From Acidobacteriota bacterium (GTDB lineage Bacteria > Acidobacteriota > Polarisedimenticolia > J045): a stretch of DNA of 7,522 nucleotides. Position numbers and translations under genes: made by a program. The stretch is from the NCBI GenBank assembly GCA_024276295.1, contig JAJRXN010000196.1, forward strand, positions 1 to 7,522. The letters are read 5' to 3'. The notes below the pieces were generated by a model. It ran no database searches. It was not told the DNA's origin and saw only the letters and a program-made list of their open reading frames with translations. Positions within the stretch are counted from its first letter, which is position 1. Each line of letters begins with the position of its first letter. Of the stretch, positions 1 to 6,175 are shown piece by piece.

Positions 1-591
1 GACGGTCGTGGCGAGCGGCTCGTCGCGCACGACGCGGAGCGCGAACAGATCCGGCCGCTGCTGGGTGCCGATCCGCGGCAGGTCGGCGAACCCGCGCGTG
101 ACGATCAGCCCGGTCGGCGCACAGGCGCGCGTCAGCAGCGCGTTGGTCACCAGCGTCGTGCCGACCCGCAGCTCGACGGGCGGCAGCAGATCGCCGGCCG
201 GCGTGCCGGTCACCAGGCGCGCCGCCAGCAGCGGTGCGGGTTCGTCCGAGGCCAGCTCGAACGGCTCGCCCTTCCGCAGCGGCCTTGGAAGGGGTGCGCT
301 GAGCACGAGCCGCCCGCGGCGCGCGTCCCACGAGACGACCCGCGCCGCGGAGACGTCACCGCCGAGCGGGCGGAACGCCATTCCGGCGAGAGCCGCCGGC
401 GCCACGGGCCAGGACGCCGCGACGCGGAACGCCGTGCCGCGGGCCTGCTCGAGGGCCGAGCCGCGCAGGGCGCCGGTCGAGAGCACCTTGAGCCGCACCG
501 GCGTTCCGTCGGGACGGCAGCCGACGAGGTCGGTGAACGTTCCGCCCGTGTCGACGGCGAGTCGCCAGACCCGCGCGCCCCTCCCGTTCAC
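1..591 (-). CDS. Hydantoinase/5-oxoprolinase family protein, N-terminal part (runs off the left edge)
   Basis: The first 197 residues are visible. Residues 14-21 read DTGGTFTD, the ATP-phosphate-binding signature of the hydantoinase A/oxoprolinase N-terminal domain. Residues 144-153 (GTTLVTNALL) and 161-185 (GLIVTRGF, then RIGTQQRPDLFAL) are further family blocks. Between the first and second blocks lies an insert of roughly 90 residues, predicted to be beta-rich, which the shortest HyuA proteins lack. I associate it with the long fused HyuA-HyuB oxoprolinases, but the fusion cannot be checked because the rest lies outside the window. Family members hydrolyse 5-oxoproline or hydantoin-type rings using ATP, in the cytoplasm; the substrate here is unknown. 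The GTG start (589-591) overlaps the stop of the upstream PepSY gene in the 4-base string GTGA, which implies translational coupling and a shared transcript. The start is supported by this overlap and by the family motif beginning about 13 residues in. Confidence 0.9.
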   Translation of the reverse strand, partial: MNGRGARVWRLAVDTGGTFTDLVGCRPDGTPVRLKVLSTGALRGSALEQARGTAFRVAASWPVAPAALAGMAFRPLGGDVSAARVVSWDARRGRLVLSAPLPRPLRKGEPFELASDEPAPLLAARLVTGTPAGDLLPPVELRVGTTLVTNALLTRACAPTGLIVTRGFADLPRIGTQQRPDLFALRVVRDEPLATTV

Positions 592-1178
592 GGCAGCGTG
601 CGGAGCAGCGCGATGGCGAGCAACGGGATCGCCAGGCCGGCCAGCCCGAACCACTTGCCGCGCCCGGCGAGGCCGTCGCGCCCGCGCAGGATGAACAGCC
701 CGGTCAGCGCCAGCAGCCCGAGCGCGACGGCGTACGCGTCGGCGACGAGCGTCCACCAGCCTTTCGGCTCGTTGAGGTGCAGGAAGTTGAACTCGCGCAG
801 CACGGGGCGGTCGCGGACACGCTCGATCGTGGCACGGCCGGCGGCGAAATCGGCCTCGACGGTCATGCCGTCCCAGAAGAGCAGCAGTCGGCCGGGAGCC
901 GGCCGGAACGTCTCGCGCGGCGGTCCGTCGAGACCGAGGGCCTCGACGATGGCCGGGACCGCCGTGCCGGCATCGTCGGGCGGCGTGCCGGGCGCCAGCA
1001 CGCGCTCTTCGCGCTCGACCACGCGGCTCGGGTTCCAGTCCGCGACGTGGTTGACCGCGACGCCCGAGACCGCGTAGACGATCGTCAGCGCCGCGACGAG
1101 ATAGCCCGTGTCGCGGTGGACCACGCGCAGCAGGCGGCGGATGCGCGTCGACCGCGGCGTCGGCTGCGCGCGGTCCAT
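588..1178 (-). CDS. PepSY-associated transmembrane protein (three predicted helices)
   Basis: A 196-residue inner-membrane protein. Predicted helices lie at about residues 24-43, 144-164 and 177-193. The loop between helices 1 and 2 is about 100 residues long and probably periplasmic. Recognisable family blocks are the VHRDTGY segment just before helix 1, the FNFLHLNEPKGWW segment before helix 2, and TGLFILRGRDGLAGRGKW between helices 2 and 3. This matches the PepSY_TM_like class. Conserved-looking histidines are H21, H44 and H134. Relatives with histidines near the membrane are often linked to metal or haem handling and electron transfer, but no function is proven for this subgroup. The ATG at 1178 is preferred over the adjacent GTG at 1181 because GAGCGG lies about 7 bases before it. 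It follows the DUF4920 gene by 11 bases and overlaps the oxoprolinase gene by 4, so all three are probably one operon. Confidence 0.85.
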   Translation of the reverse strand: MDRAQPTPRSTRIRRLLRVVHRDTGYLVAALTIVYAVSGVAVNHVADWNPSRVVEREERVLAPGTPPDDAGTAVPAIVEALGLDGPPRETFRPAPGRLLLFWDGMTVEADFAAGRATIERVRDRPVLREFNFLHLNEPKGWWTLVADAYAVALGLLALTGLFILRGRDGLAGRGKWFGLAGLAIPLLAIALLRTLP

Positions 1179-1189
1179 CACGGCACCGC

Positions 1190-1657
1190 TCAGCGGATGA
1201 CGGCTCCGGTGCCGCGCACCAGATAGATCACGCCGGGCCGGGTTTCCTTCTGGCAGGCGCTGTCATCGTGGCCTTCGTGCTCGTGTTCCTTCTTGATCCC
1301 GTCGTCGAGCACGATCCGGGTGAACACGCCTTCGGCGACGGCCTGGCGTCCGCGGGCCTCGACCGGGAAGACGATCACGCCGTCATCGACCTTGATCCGG
1401 ATCGAAGGCTGTCCCTCGCCGCCGGCGAGTTCCATCCAGCAGCCGCGCTTCTTGCAGACGTCGACGACCAGCCCCTCGACGCGGACCTTCTTGCCGACCC
1501 ACGCCTCGGGATCGGCCATCAGCTCGGCGATCGGCACGGACTTCGTCAGGGTGACGCCCTCGCCGTAGACCGTCTTCTCGTCCGCCCCCGCCAGGGCGGA
1601 AAGGGACGCCAGGAACATCACGGCGGACAGGATCAGCAGGACCTTCGCACAGCGCAT
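1190..1657 (-). CDS. Secreted DUF4920 domain protein with His-rich insert
   Basis: A 155-residue protein. Residues 1-25 form a typical signal peptide: MRCAK, a hydrophobic core from about 6 to 21, then ALAGA with likely cleavage before DEK. The mature part has the DUF4920 pattern: YGEGVTL at 31-37, then the block VGKKVRVEGLVVDVCKKRGC at 54-73, then WMEL, followed by beta strands to the C-terminus. This looks like a small OB-fold-like barrel. C68 and C73 form a C-x4-C pair. A loop at about 121-139 is rich in His and acidic residues (HEHEGHDD at 125-132) and carries C135, so metal binding is plausible but inferred. The start is the ATG at 1655-1657, with GAGG about 9 bases upstream on the coding strand and the signal peptide directly after it; a longer in-frame extension to 1723 would spoil the signal peptide. 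It heads the operon with the PepSY membrane protein, suggesting a shared envelope role. Confidence 0.85.
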   Translation of the reverse strand: MRCAKVLLILSAVMFLASLSALAGADEKTVYGEGVTLTKSVPIAELMADPEAWVGKKVRVEGLVVDVCKKRGCWMELAGGEGQPSIRIKVDDGVIVFPVEARGRQAVAEGVFTRIVLDDGIKKEHEHEGHDDSACQKETRPGVIYLVRGTGAVIR

Positions 1658-1729
1658 CGCCGGAAACCTCGCACGGCCGCGGGACCTGCCGGCGGAACGG
1701 GTGGAGCCGCCTGCCCGGGCCACGGCGGG

Positions 1730-1735
1730 AGGATA
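1730..1735 (-). promoter_or_regulatory. Possible -10 element for the DUF4920 operon
   Basis: Read on the minus strand this is TATCCT, 4 of 6 matches to TATAAT, about 70 bases before the DUF4920 start codon. No good -35 partner lies at 16-18 bases upstream (the best is TGGTCG). The assignment rests mainly on there being little else AT-rich in this intergenic region. Confidence 0.2.
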
Positions 1736-1811
1736 CCCGGGGAGCCGGCGGGCGACCAGCCCTTGTCAGCCGGCGCGGCGGGCTGCAGAGTAGCGCTCCA
1801 CCCGGGGAGCC
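1735..1811. repeat. 12-bp direct repeat in the divergent control region
   Basis: ACCCGGGGAGCC occurs at 1735-1746 and again at 1800-1811, 65 bases apart centre to centre. The second copy includes the GGGGAG that serves as ribosome-binding site for the dehydrogenase gene. The first copy abuts the possible minus-strand -10 element. It may be a regulator site pair, or chance in a GC-rich stretch. Confidence 0.4.
1763..1791 (+). promoter_or_regulatory. Candidate sigma70-type promoter for the dehydrogenase gene
   Basis: TTGTCA at 1763-1768 matches the -35 consensus in 5 of 6 positions. Seventeen bases later CAGAGT (1786-1791) matches the -10 consensus in 3 of 6. Transcription would start near 1798, leaving a short leader that contains the GGGGAG ribosome-binding site at 1804-1809, 7 bases before the ATG. 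The weak -10 limits confidence. Confidence 0.35.
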
Positions 1812-1816
1812 TGCCG

Positions 1817-3130
1817 ATGTCATCGCCGGCCGACATTTCCTGCCCGGAGCTGGCCGAACGGATGCGCGCCGCGGGCCTCGTCCGCGCCTTCATGGTCCGT
1901 GATCCGGACGGCGGTGCGTTCGTCGCCTCCGATCCGCTGCTCGAGCCGCTGGCGACGTGGGTCGAGCGCGAGGCGCCGGATTTCGCCGATCACGAGGGGA
2001 TCTTCCTGCAGGTCGGCCCGGCGAGCGGCACCCTCCAGGGGGCGTTCGTGCATCGCACGTGCCGCGGCCAGGCGGCGGGCGGCGTCCGCTACTGGCAGTA
2101 CGACAGCGTCGCGGACTTCCTCGCGGACGGACTGCGGCTGGCCCGGGGCATGACGCACAAGAACGCGTTGGCCGGCCTGTGGTGGGGTGGCGGCAAGGGC
2201 GTGATGGCGCGCAACACGGGCCGGCGCGTCGAGGACCCCGCGACCCGCCGGGTCGTCTACGAAGAGTACGGCGCGCTCGTGACGGCGATCCGCGGCTGCT
2301 ACGTCACGGCCGAGGACGTCGGCACTTCGGTGGCCGACATGGCCGCGGTCTTCAGCCGCACACGGTTTGCGACCTGCATCCCGCCGGAACTCGGCGGCAG
2401 CGGCAACCCGTCCGTGCCGACCGCGCTCGGCGTGGTCCGCGGGATGGAGGCAGCGCTCGAACACCTCGGTCTCGGCACGCTGGCGGGGCGCAGCGTCGCC
2501 GTCCAGGGGCTCGGCCACGTCGGCGAACCGCTGGTCCGCTTCCTGCTCGAGTGCGGCGTCGAGCGGATCGTCGGCGCCGACATCGGACCGGGGCCGGTGG
2601 CGCGGGCCCGCGCGCTCGATCCCGACCGGGTCGAGGCGCGCGTGACCGAACTCGACGATCCGTCGATCCTGTTCGAGGAGGTCGACATCGTCGCACCGTG
2701 CGCGACCGGCGCCGTGCTCGGTCCGGCGACGATCCCGGGGATCCGCGCGCGGATCGTCTGCGGTGCCGCGAACAACCAGCTTGCCGATCCGGAATCCGAC
2801 GATCGGCTGCTCGCGGAGCGCGGCGTGCTCTACATGCCGGATTTCCTGGTCAACAGGATGGGGATCGTGCAGTGCGCCGACGAGGACGTCGGCACCCTTC
2901 CGGACGACCCGCGGATCGTCCGGCATCTCGGCCGCGAGGACGAGCAGGGGATCTTCCGGCTGTCGCTCGAGATCCTCGGCGAGGCGCGCCGGTCGGGCCG
3001 CACGCCCCATGCGGTGGCGCTCGAGCTGGCCGAGCGCCGGTCGCTCGAACGGCATCCGCTCTGGGGGCACCGCGGGCTCGAGATCATCCGCGCGATCCTG
3101 CGCGACGGCTTCGCCGAGACGGGTCGCTGA
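1817..3130 (+). CDS. Glu/Leu/Phe/Val-type amino acid dehydrogenase
   Basis: A 437-residue cytoplasmic oxidoreductase that interconverts an L-amino acid and its 2-oxo acid with release of ammonia. Substrate- and catalysis-related motifs follow leucine dehydrogenase more closely than glutamate dehydrogenase: RGMTHKNALAGL holds K115, WWGGGKG holds K127, and YVTAEDVGT holds the catalytic-type D167. The Rossmann nucleotide-binding domain carries GLGHVG at 231-236, with an acidic residue (D255) at the end of the next strand, which favours NAD over NADP. PCATGAVL (294-301) and GAANNQL (316-322) are later family blocks. The usual NAGGV near the active site is replaced by NRMGI (346-350), and the protein is longer than a typical leucine dehydrogenase (about 360), so it may be a distinct subfamily with its own substrate. 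The ATG at 1817 has GGGGAG 7 bases upstream; in-frame extension further upstream would run through the control region. The next gene begins 17 bases downstream. Confidence 0.88.
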   Translation: MSSPADISCPELAERMRAAGLVRAFMVRDPDGGAFVASDPLLEPLATWVEREAPDFADHEGIFLQVGPASGTLQGAFVHRTCRGQAAGGVRYWQYDSVADFLADGLRLARGMTHKNALAGLWWGGGKGVMARNTGRRVEDPATRRVVYEEYGALVTAIRGCYVTAEDVGTSVADMAAVFSRTRFATCIPPELGGSGNPSVPTALGVVRGMEAALEHLGLGTLAGRSVAVQGLGHVGEPLVRFLLECGVERIVGADIGPGPVARARALDPDRVEARVTELDDPSILFEEVDIVAPCATGAVLGPATIPGIRARIVCGAANNQLADPESDDRLLAERGVLYMPDFLVNRMGIVQCADEDVGTLPDDPRIVRHLGREDEQGIFRLSLEILGEARRSGRTPHAVALELAERRSLERHPLWGHRGLEIIRAILRDGFAETGR

Positions 3131-3133
3131 ACG

Positions 3134-3139
3134 TAGAAT
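3134..3139 (+). promoter_or_regulatory. Possible -10 element placed for a leaderless start
   Basis: TAGAAT matches TATAAT in 5 of 6 positions and lies 8 bases before the ATG of the 74-residue gene, which has no Shine-Dalgarno sequence. That spacing would put the transcript start at or next to the ATG. The -35 region (around 3110-3116) is weak, with about 3 of 6 matches. Confidence 0.35.
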
Positions 3140-3147
3140 CGCCGACC

Positions 3148-3372
3148 ATGGACGTCCGCGCGATCATCGCCGTGCTGAACAACCTGACGACCGGCGAGTT
3201 CTCTCGGCTCGCCGGCCGCGTGCGCGAGGCGCGCGCGGAGGTCGCGCGCCTCGGTCACGAGGAGATCGCCGCGATCCTCGACGAGGCGCTGGCGGCGCTC
3301 GACAGCGCCGATCTCCGGACGTTCCGCCGGCGGATCCAGCACGCGGTCAGCCGGCTCGGACACCTGCGATGA
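3148..3372 (+). CDS. Small helical protein of unknown function (74 residues)
   Basis: I do not recognise this protein. It is almost entirely predicted alpha helix. Residues 1-13 are hydrophobic (MDVRAIIAVLNNL). After a TTGEF turn come two or three charged amphipathic helices rich in Arg, Glu, Ala and Leu, ending in a basic tail (FRRRIQHAVSRLGHLR). It has no signal peptide and no cysteines. Third codon positions are over 90% G/C, as in its neighbours, which supports real coding. It starts 17 bases after the dehydrogenase stop, so it may be co-transcribed. However, there is no Shine-Dalgarno sequence, and a TAGAAT element sits 8 bases before the ATG, so it could also have its own leaderless message. 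Its stop is 7 bases from the convergent speA stop. Confidence 0.65.
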   Translation: MDVRAIIAVLNNLTTGEFSRLAGRVREARAEVARLGHEEIAAILDEALAALDSADLRTFRRRIQHAVSRLGHLR

Positions 3373-3379
3373 GGGGCCG

Positions 3380-5323
3380 TCAGCAGCCGAAGTAGGTCGA
3401 CGCCTCGAACGCGTCCGCGTAGCGGGCGGCCAGCGTCCTGCGGGTTCCGGGAGGGAGCCGCCCCGCGTCGACCTCGCCGGCCAGCGCCCGGTCCACGGCG
3501 GCGACCAGCTCGTCGCGGCGGTAGCCCAACAGGGAGAGCACGCTTCCGGCGGTGTCTCCGCGGCGTGCGGCGAGCACGCGCGGGACCCCCTGCTCGACGA
3601 CGATGTCGGCCTCGTCGGGCGTACCGAACAGGTTGTGCATGTCCCCCATCACGTCCTGGTACGCCCCGATCATCGTCACGGCCAGGCGGTACGGACGCCC
3701 GTCGCGCGTTCCGGGTGCGTGCAGCGCCAGATGGTCACGCACGTCCCGCGGATCGACGAAGCGGTCGATCGCGCCGTCCGAATCGCAGGTGATGTCGACC
3801 AGCGTGGCGGCCCGCGTGGGCGGCTCGCGCAGCCGGTCGAGCGGGATGATCGGAAAGAGCTGGCCGAGAGCCCAGTGGTCCGGCGTGCTCTGGAAGACCG
3901 AGAAGTTGCAGACGAAGCGCTCGTCGAGCGCCCGCTCGAGCTGCTCGAACTCCTCGCTCGGCACCCGCTCGCGGCGGGCGTGGCGCAGCGCGGCACGGCA
4001 CACGCGCCAGAACAGTCCCTGCACGCGTGCCCGATCCTCGAGTTCGATCAGGCCGACGTTGAACAGCGTGATCATCTCGTCGCGCAGCAGGACGGCGTCG
4101 TGGAAGTACTCGCGGTAGTTCTTGGCGGAGATGTGCTCGGCGAGGTGCTCCATCTCGCGCACGACGCGGGGCGATTCGGGACCGGCCGGCGCCGCGGCGG
4201 GGGGCGGGTCGGCCTCGATCGAGCCGATCACGTCGGTGACGAGCACGGCGTGGTGCGCGGTCAGCGCCCGGCCGGATTCCGACAGCAGCATCGGGAACGG
4301 CACCTGTTCTTCCCGGCAGACCTCGTCGACGAGGAACACGGCGTCGTTGGCGTACTCCTGCACCGAGTAGTTCATCGACGCGTCGGACGCGGTGCGCGAG
4401 CCTTCGTAGTCGACGGCGAGCCCGCCGCCGAGGTCGAGGATCTCGAGCGGGACGCCGCGGCGCCGCAGCTTGGCGTACACCCGGGCCGCCTCGCGGAACG
4501 CCGTCTTGAAGCGGCGGATCTCCGGGACCTGCGAGCCGATGTGGAAATGGAGCATCCGCACCAGATCGAGCCGGCCGGCGGCCCCGATCCGCTCGACGGC
4601 TCGCAGCATCGCCGCGGTGGACAGCCCGAACTTGGCGGTGACGCCGGTCGACTTCCACCACTTGCCGGCGCCGCGGGCGTAGAGCCGGGCGCGCAGCCCG
4701 ATTTCGGGCAGGGCCCCGTCGCCGGCCGCGTCGAGCGCGGCGAGCAGGTCGTCGAGTTCGAACAGCTTCTCGAGCACGACGACGACCTTTCGGCCGGCCC
4801 GGGCGCCGAGGATCGCCAGCTCGAGCGTGGCGCGATCCTTGTAGCCGTTGACGACGATCATCGCGCCGGGGGCGAGGTCGAGCGCCAGCGCGGCGAGCAG
4901 CTCGGCGCGCGAGCCGACCTCGAGGGAAATCCCGTACGGGCGCCCGGCCGCCAGCAATGCATCGACCACGGCGCGGCGCTGGTTGACCTTGAGGGGAAAG
5001 ACGGGGTGGTACGCTCCGTCCACGACCCCGAACTCGGCCATCGCGGCCGCGAACGCAGTCGCGAGCGTCTCGATCCGCCAGCCGAGAAGCTGCGGAAAGC
5101 GCAGCAGCAGCGGGGTTCGCAGCCCGCGTGCCGCCGCCGCGTCGACGAGCTGGCCGAGCGGGATGGGCGGGCTCTTCGGTCCCGCCGGCCGGATCGTCAG
5201 CTCCCCCGAGGGGGCGACGCCGAACAGCCCGTCGCCCCACAGGTGCAGGCCCCACAGCTCGACGGCGTCCTCGAGCGGGAGCAGCGGGGAGTCCGGGACC
5301 GGATGGGGCTCGGTGTTGCGCAT
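3380..5323 (-). CDS. speA: Biosynthetic arginine decarboxylase
   Basis: A 647-residue PLP enzyme that converts arginine to agmatine and CO2, the first step of the agmatine route to putrescine and spermidine. The fold is the alanine-racemase-like barrel plus beta domain. HPVFPLKVNQ carries the PLP lysine, K112. HFHIGSQ (259-265), GGGLAVDYEGS (from 299) and SESGR (348-352) are barrel motifs for phosphate and substrate binding. The C-terminal domain has CDSDG (513-517), whose cysteine is expected at the active site across the dimer, then GAYQD (553-557) and DMHNLFG (561-567). Length agrees with E. coli SpeA (658). The ATG at 5321-5323 is chosen because the family N-terminus begins close after it and a promoter is positioned for it. 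A TTG at 5359 would add 12 residues that fall inside that promoter. No Shine-Dalgarno sequence precedes the ATG. It is transcribed toward the 74-residue gene. Confidence 0.96.
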   Translation of the reverse strand: MRNTEPHPVPDSPLLPLEDAVELWGLHLWGDGLFGVAPSGELTIRPAGPKSPPIPLGQLVDAAAARGLRTPLLLRFPQLLGWRIETLATAFAAAMAEFGVVDGAYHPVFPLKVNQRRAVVDALLAAGRPYGISLEVGSRAELLAALALDLAPGAMIVVNGYKDRATLELAILGARAGRKVVVVLEKLFELDDLLAALDAAGDGALPEIGLRARLYARGAGKWWKSTGVTAKFGLSTAAMLRAVERIGAAGRLDLVRMLHFHIGSQVPEIRRFKTAFREAARVYAKLRRRGVPLEILDLGGGLAVDYEGSRTASDASMNYSVQEYANDAVFLVDEVCREEQVPFPMLLSESGRALTAHHAVLVTDVIGSIEADPPPAAAPAGPESPRVVREMEHLAEHISAKNYREYFHDAVLLRDEMITLFNVGLIELEDRARVQGLFWRVCRAALRHARRERVPSEEFEQLERALDERFVCNFSVFQSTPDHWALGQLFPIIPLDRLREPPTRAATLVDITCDSDGAIDRFVDPRDVRDHLALHAPGTRDGRPYRLAVTMIGAYQDVMGDMHNLFGTPDEADIVVEQGVPRVLAARRGDTAGSVLSLLGYRRDELVAAVDRALAGEVDAGRLPPGTRRTLAARYADAFEASTYFGC

Positions 5324-5330
5324 GGCGGCG

Positions 5331-5359
5331 ATTATCGGCGGGGCGCCGGATCGCGGCAA
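5331..5359 (-). promoter_or_regulatory. Promoter for speA, positioned for a leaderless mRNA
   Basis: On the minus strand, TTGCCG (5359-5354) and GATAAT (5336-5331) are separated by exactly 17 bases. They match the -35 consensus in 4 of 6 and the -10 consensus in 5 of 6. Only 7 bases separate the -10 from the ATG, so transcription should begin at or within a base or two of the start codon. This agrees with the missing ribosome-binding site. Confidence 0.6.
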
Positions 5360-5380
5360 TCGACGCCCCGGAGCGCACCA

Positions 5381-5409
5381 TTGACGCGGCCGCCCGTCTG
5401 TTCGAGATT
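5381..5409 (+). promoter_or_regulatory. Candidate promoter for the hypothetical gene at 5460
   Basis: TTGACG at 5381-5386 matches the -35 consensus in 5 of 6, and 17 bases later GAGATT (5404-5409) matches the -10 in 3 of 6. The leader would be about 45 bases and would contain a strong Shine-Dalgarno sequence. Confidence 0.4.
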
Positions 5410-5447
5410 ACCCGGGAGCCCGTCGAGATCTCCCGGCGGGGTTCCCT

Positions 5448-5455
5448 GGAGGTGA
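5448..5455 (+). promoter_or_regulatory. Strong ribosome-binding site fixing a GTG start
   Basis: GGAGGTGA is a near-perfect match to the anti-Shine-Dalgarno. GGAGG ends 7 bases before the GTG at 5460, which decides that start for the hypothetical protein. Confidence 0.75.
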
Positions 5456-5459
5456 GGCG

Positions 5460-6092
5460 GTGTCCGAGTCCCGCGTCGTCAGCGGCCTCAATACCGACGT
5501 GCGGTTCGAAGAGCACGTCTTCCACGTCCAGACCGAGGATCGCGGTCGCGACAATCCGGTGATCGACACCCTCGTCTACTGCGGCGGCCAGATCCTCGAG
5601 CAGATCAAGACGGACTACGCCGCGACGCTCGGTACCGACCCGGCCGTGGAGGACATCACGCGGATGCTCGAGGCCCAGCATCGCGAGGTGGTGCGCCGGG
5701 CCCGTCAGGGACAGTTCGCCGCCGAGCGACCGACGCTCGTCGACGGGGAAGTCGGCCGGCTCGACCTGACCCGCGCGCTCGAGGAGATCGCCCGGAGCGA
5801 CGACGGGCTCGAGCTGTTCGAGCTGGAGTTCCAGGCGACGGGCGGGACCTCCGGGCTGCGCGGCATGCTTCGGGTCACCTGCGTGCGATCCGGCGAACCG
5901 GTCGGGGGCGCGCGAGTCACCGCGCGGCTCGTCGCCGAGGGCCAGGCCCCCGCGCCGCTGTTCGAGGCCGAGTCGGGGGAGGACGGCCTGGTCGACGTCG
6001 CCGTGGCCCTTCCCGACGGGCGGCGGGGGGCGGTGCTGTTCGCCGCGGAGTGCGGCCCCGGCGGGGGCCGGCTGCGACTCGAACTCGGCTGA
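5460..6092 (+). CDS. Hypothetical two-part protein (210 residues)
   Basis: I cannot name this gene. The N-terminal segment (about 12-60) reads as a compact unit: a FEEHVFHVQTEDRG hairpin, then DNPVIDTLVYCGGQILEQIK and a DYA motif. I have a recollection of similar uncharacterised segments (HVQTED, then GG-IL) in other GC-rich bacteria, but cannot verify it. A charged helical linker follows (about 62-115), then a C-terminal beta-rich domain (about 118-210). That domain has VRSGEPVGGARVTARL and SGEDGLVDVAVALPDGRRG, which resembles a transthyretin-like or carboxypeptidase-regulatory fold. There is no signal peptide or membrane segment, so a cytoplasmic protein is likely, although such beta domains are commoner outside the cell. 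The GTG start is set by the strong ribosome-binding site. It stands alone, divergent from speA and convergent with smpB, with only 11 bases between its stop and the end of the smpB tail frame. Confidence 0.75.
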   Translation: MSESRVVSGLNTDVRFEEHVFHVQTEDRGRDNPVIDTLVYCGGQILEQIKTDYAATLGTDPAVEDITRMLEAQHREVVRRARQGQFAAERPTLVDGEVGRLDLTRALEEIARSDDGLELFELEFQATGGTSGLRGMLRVTCVRSGEPVGGARVTARLVAEGQAPAPLFEAESGEDGLVDVAVALPDGRRGAVLFAAECGPGGGRLRLELG

Positions 6093-6103
6093 ACGCCCGC
6101 GGG

Positions 6104-6175
6104 TCAGCTCCGGCTGCGGGCGGCGGAACGGCGCAGTTCGCGCTCGACGATCCGCCGCTTGAGTTCCTCCCGGCG
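6104..6175 (-). pseudogene. smpB: Detached smpB C-terminal tail beyond an in-frame amber codon
   Basis: Directly after the TAG that ends the smpB frame, the same frame gives 23 codons (RREELKRRIVERELRRSAAR, then SRS) before TGA at 6104-6106. This is the charged helical tail found in full-length SmpB. It aligns in register with E. coli residues 138-160, which begin KRSDIKEREW. With the amber codon counted, the total is 159 residues, against 160 in E. coli. Twenty of the 23 codons end in G or C, so the stretch still looks like coding sequence. It fits neatly between the smpB body and the convergent gene, leaving an 11-base gap. Whether it is translated depends on readthrough of the stop or on the TAG being a sequencing error. 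Confidence 0.75.

Noticed and set aside
8..694. 228-codon plus-strand open frame at the left edge
   Set aside because: It is Ser/Arg-rich shadow sequence opposite the oxoprolinase and PepSY genes, both of which have clear family motifs.
1658..1723. N-terminal extension of the DUF4920 gene to 1723
   Set aside because: It would place 22 basic residues before a good signal peptide, and it lacks a ribosome-binding site.
1820..3070. 416-codon open frame antisense to the dehydrogenase gene
   Set aside because: Composition is that of a reverse-complement shadow (Arg, Asp, Ala-rich, no motifs), while the plus strand has a complete enzyme.
5324..5359. Longer speA start at a TTG codon
   Set aside because: The extension would be encoded by the -35 to -10 region and adds residues that are not part of the family N-terminus.
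6088..6121. Possible bidirectional terminator between the hypothetical gene and smpB
   Set aside because: Short complementary arms exist (GCTGA/TCAGC, and GCCCGC/GCGGGC), but there is no T-run on either strand and part of the arms lies in the smpB tail codons.
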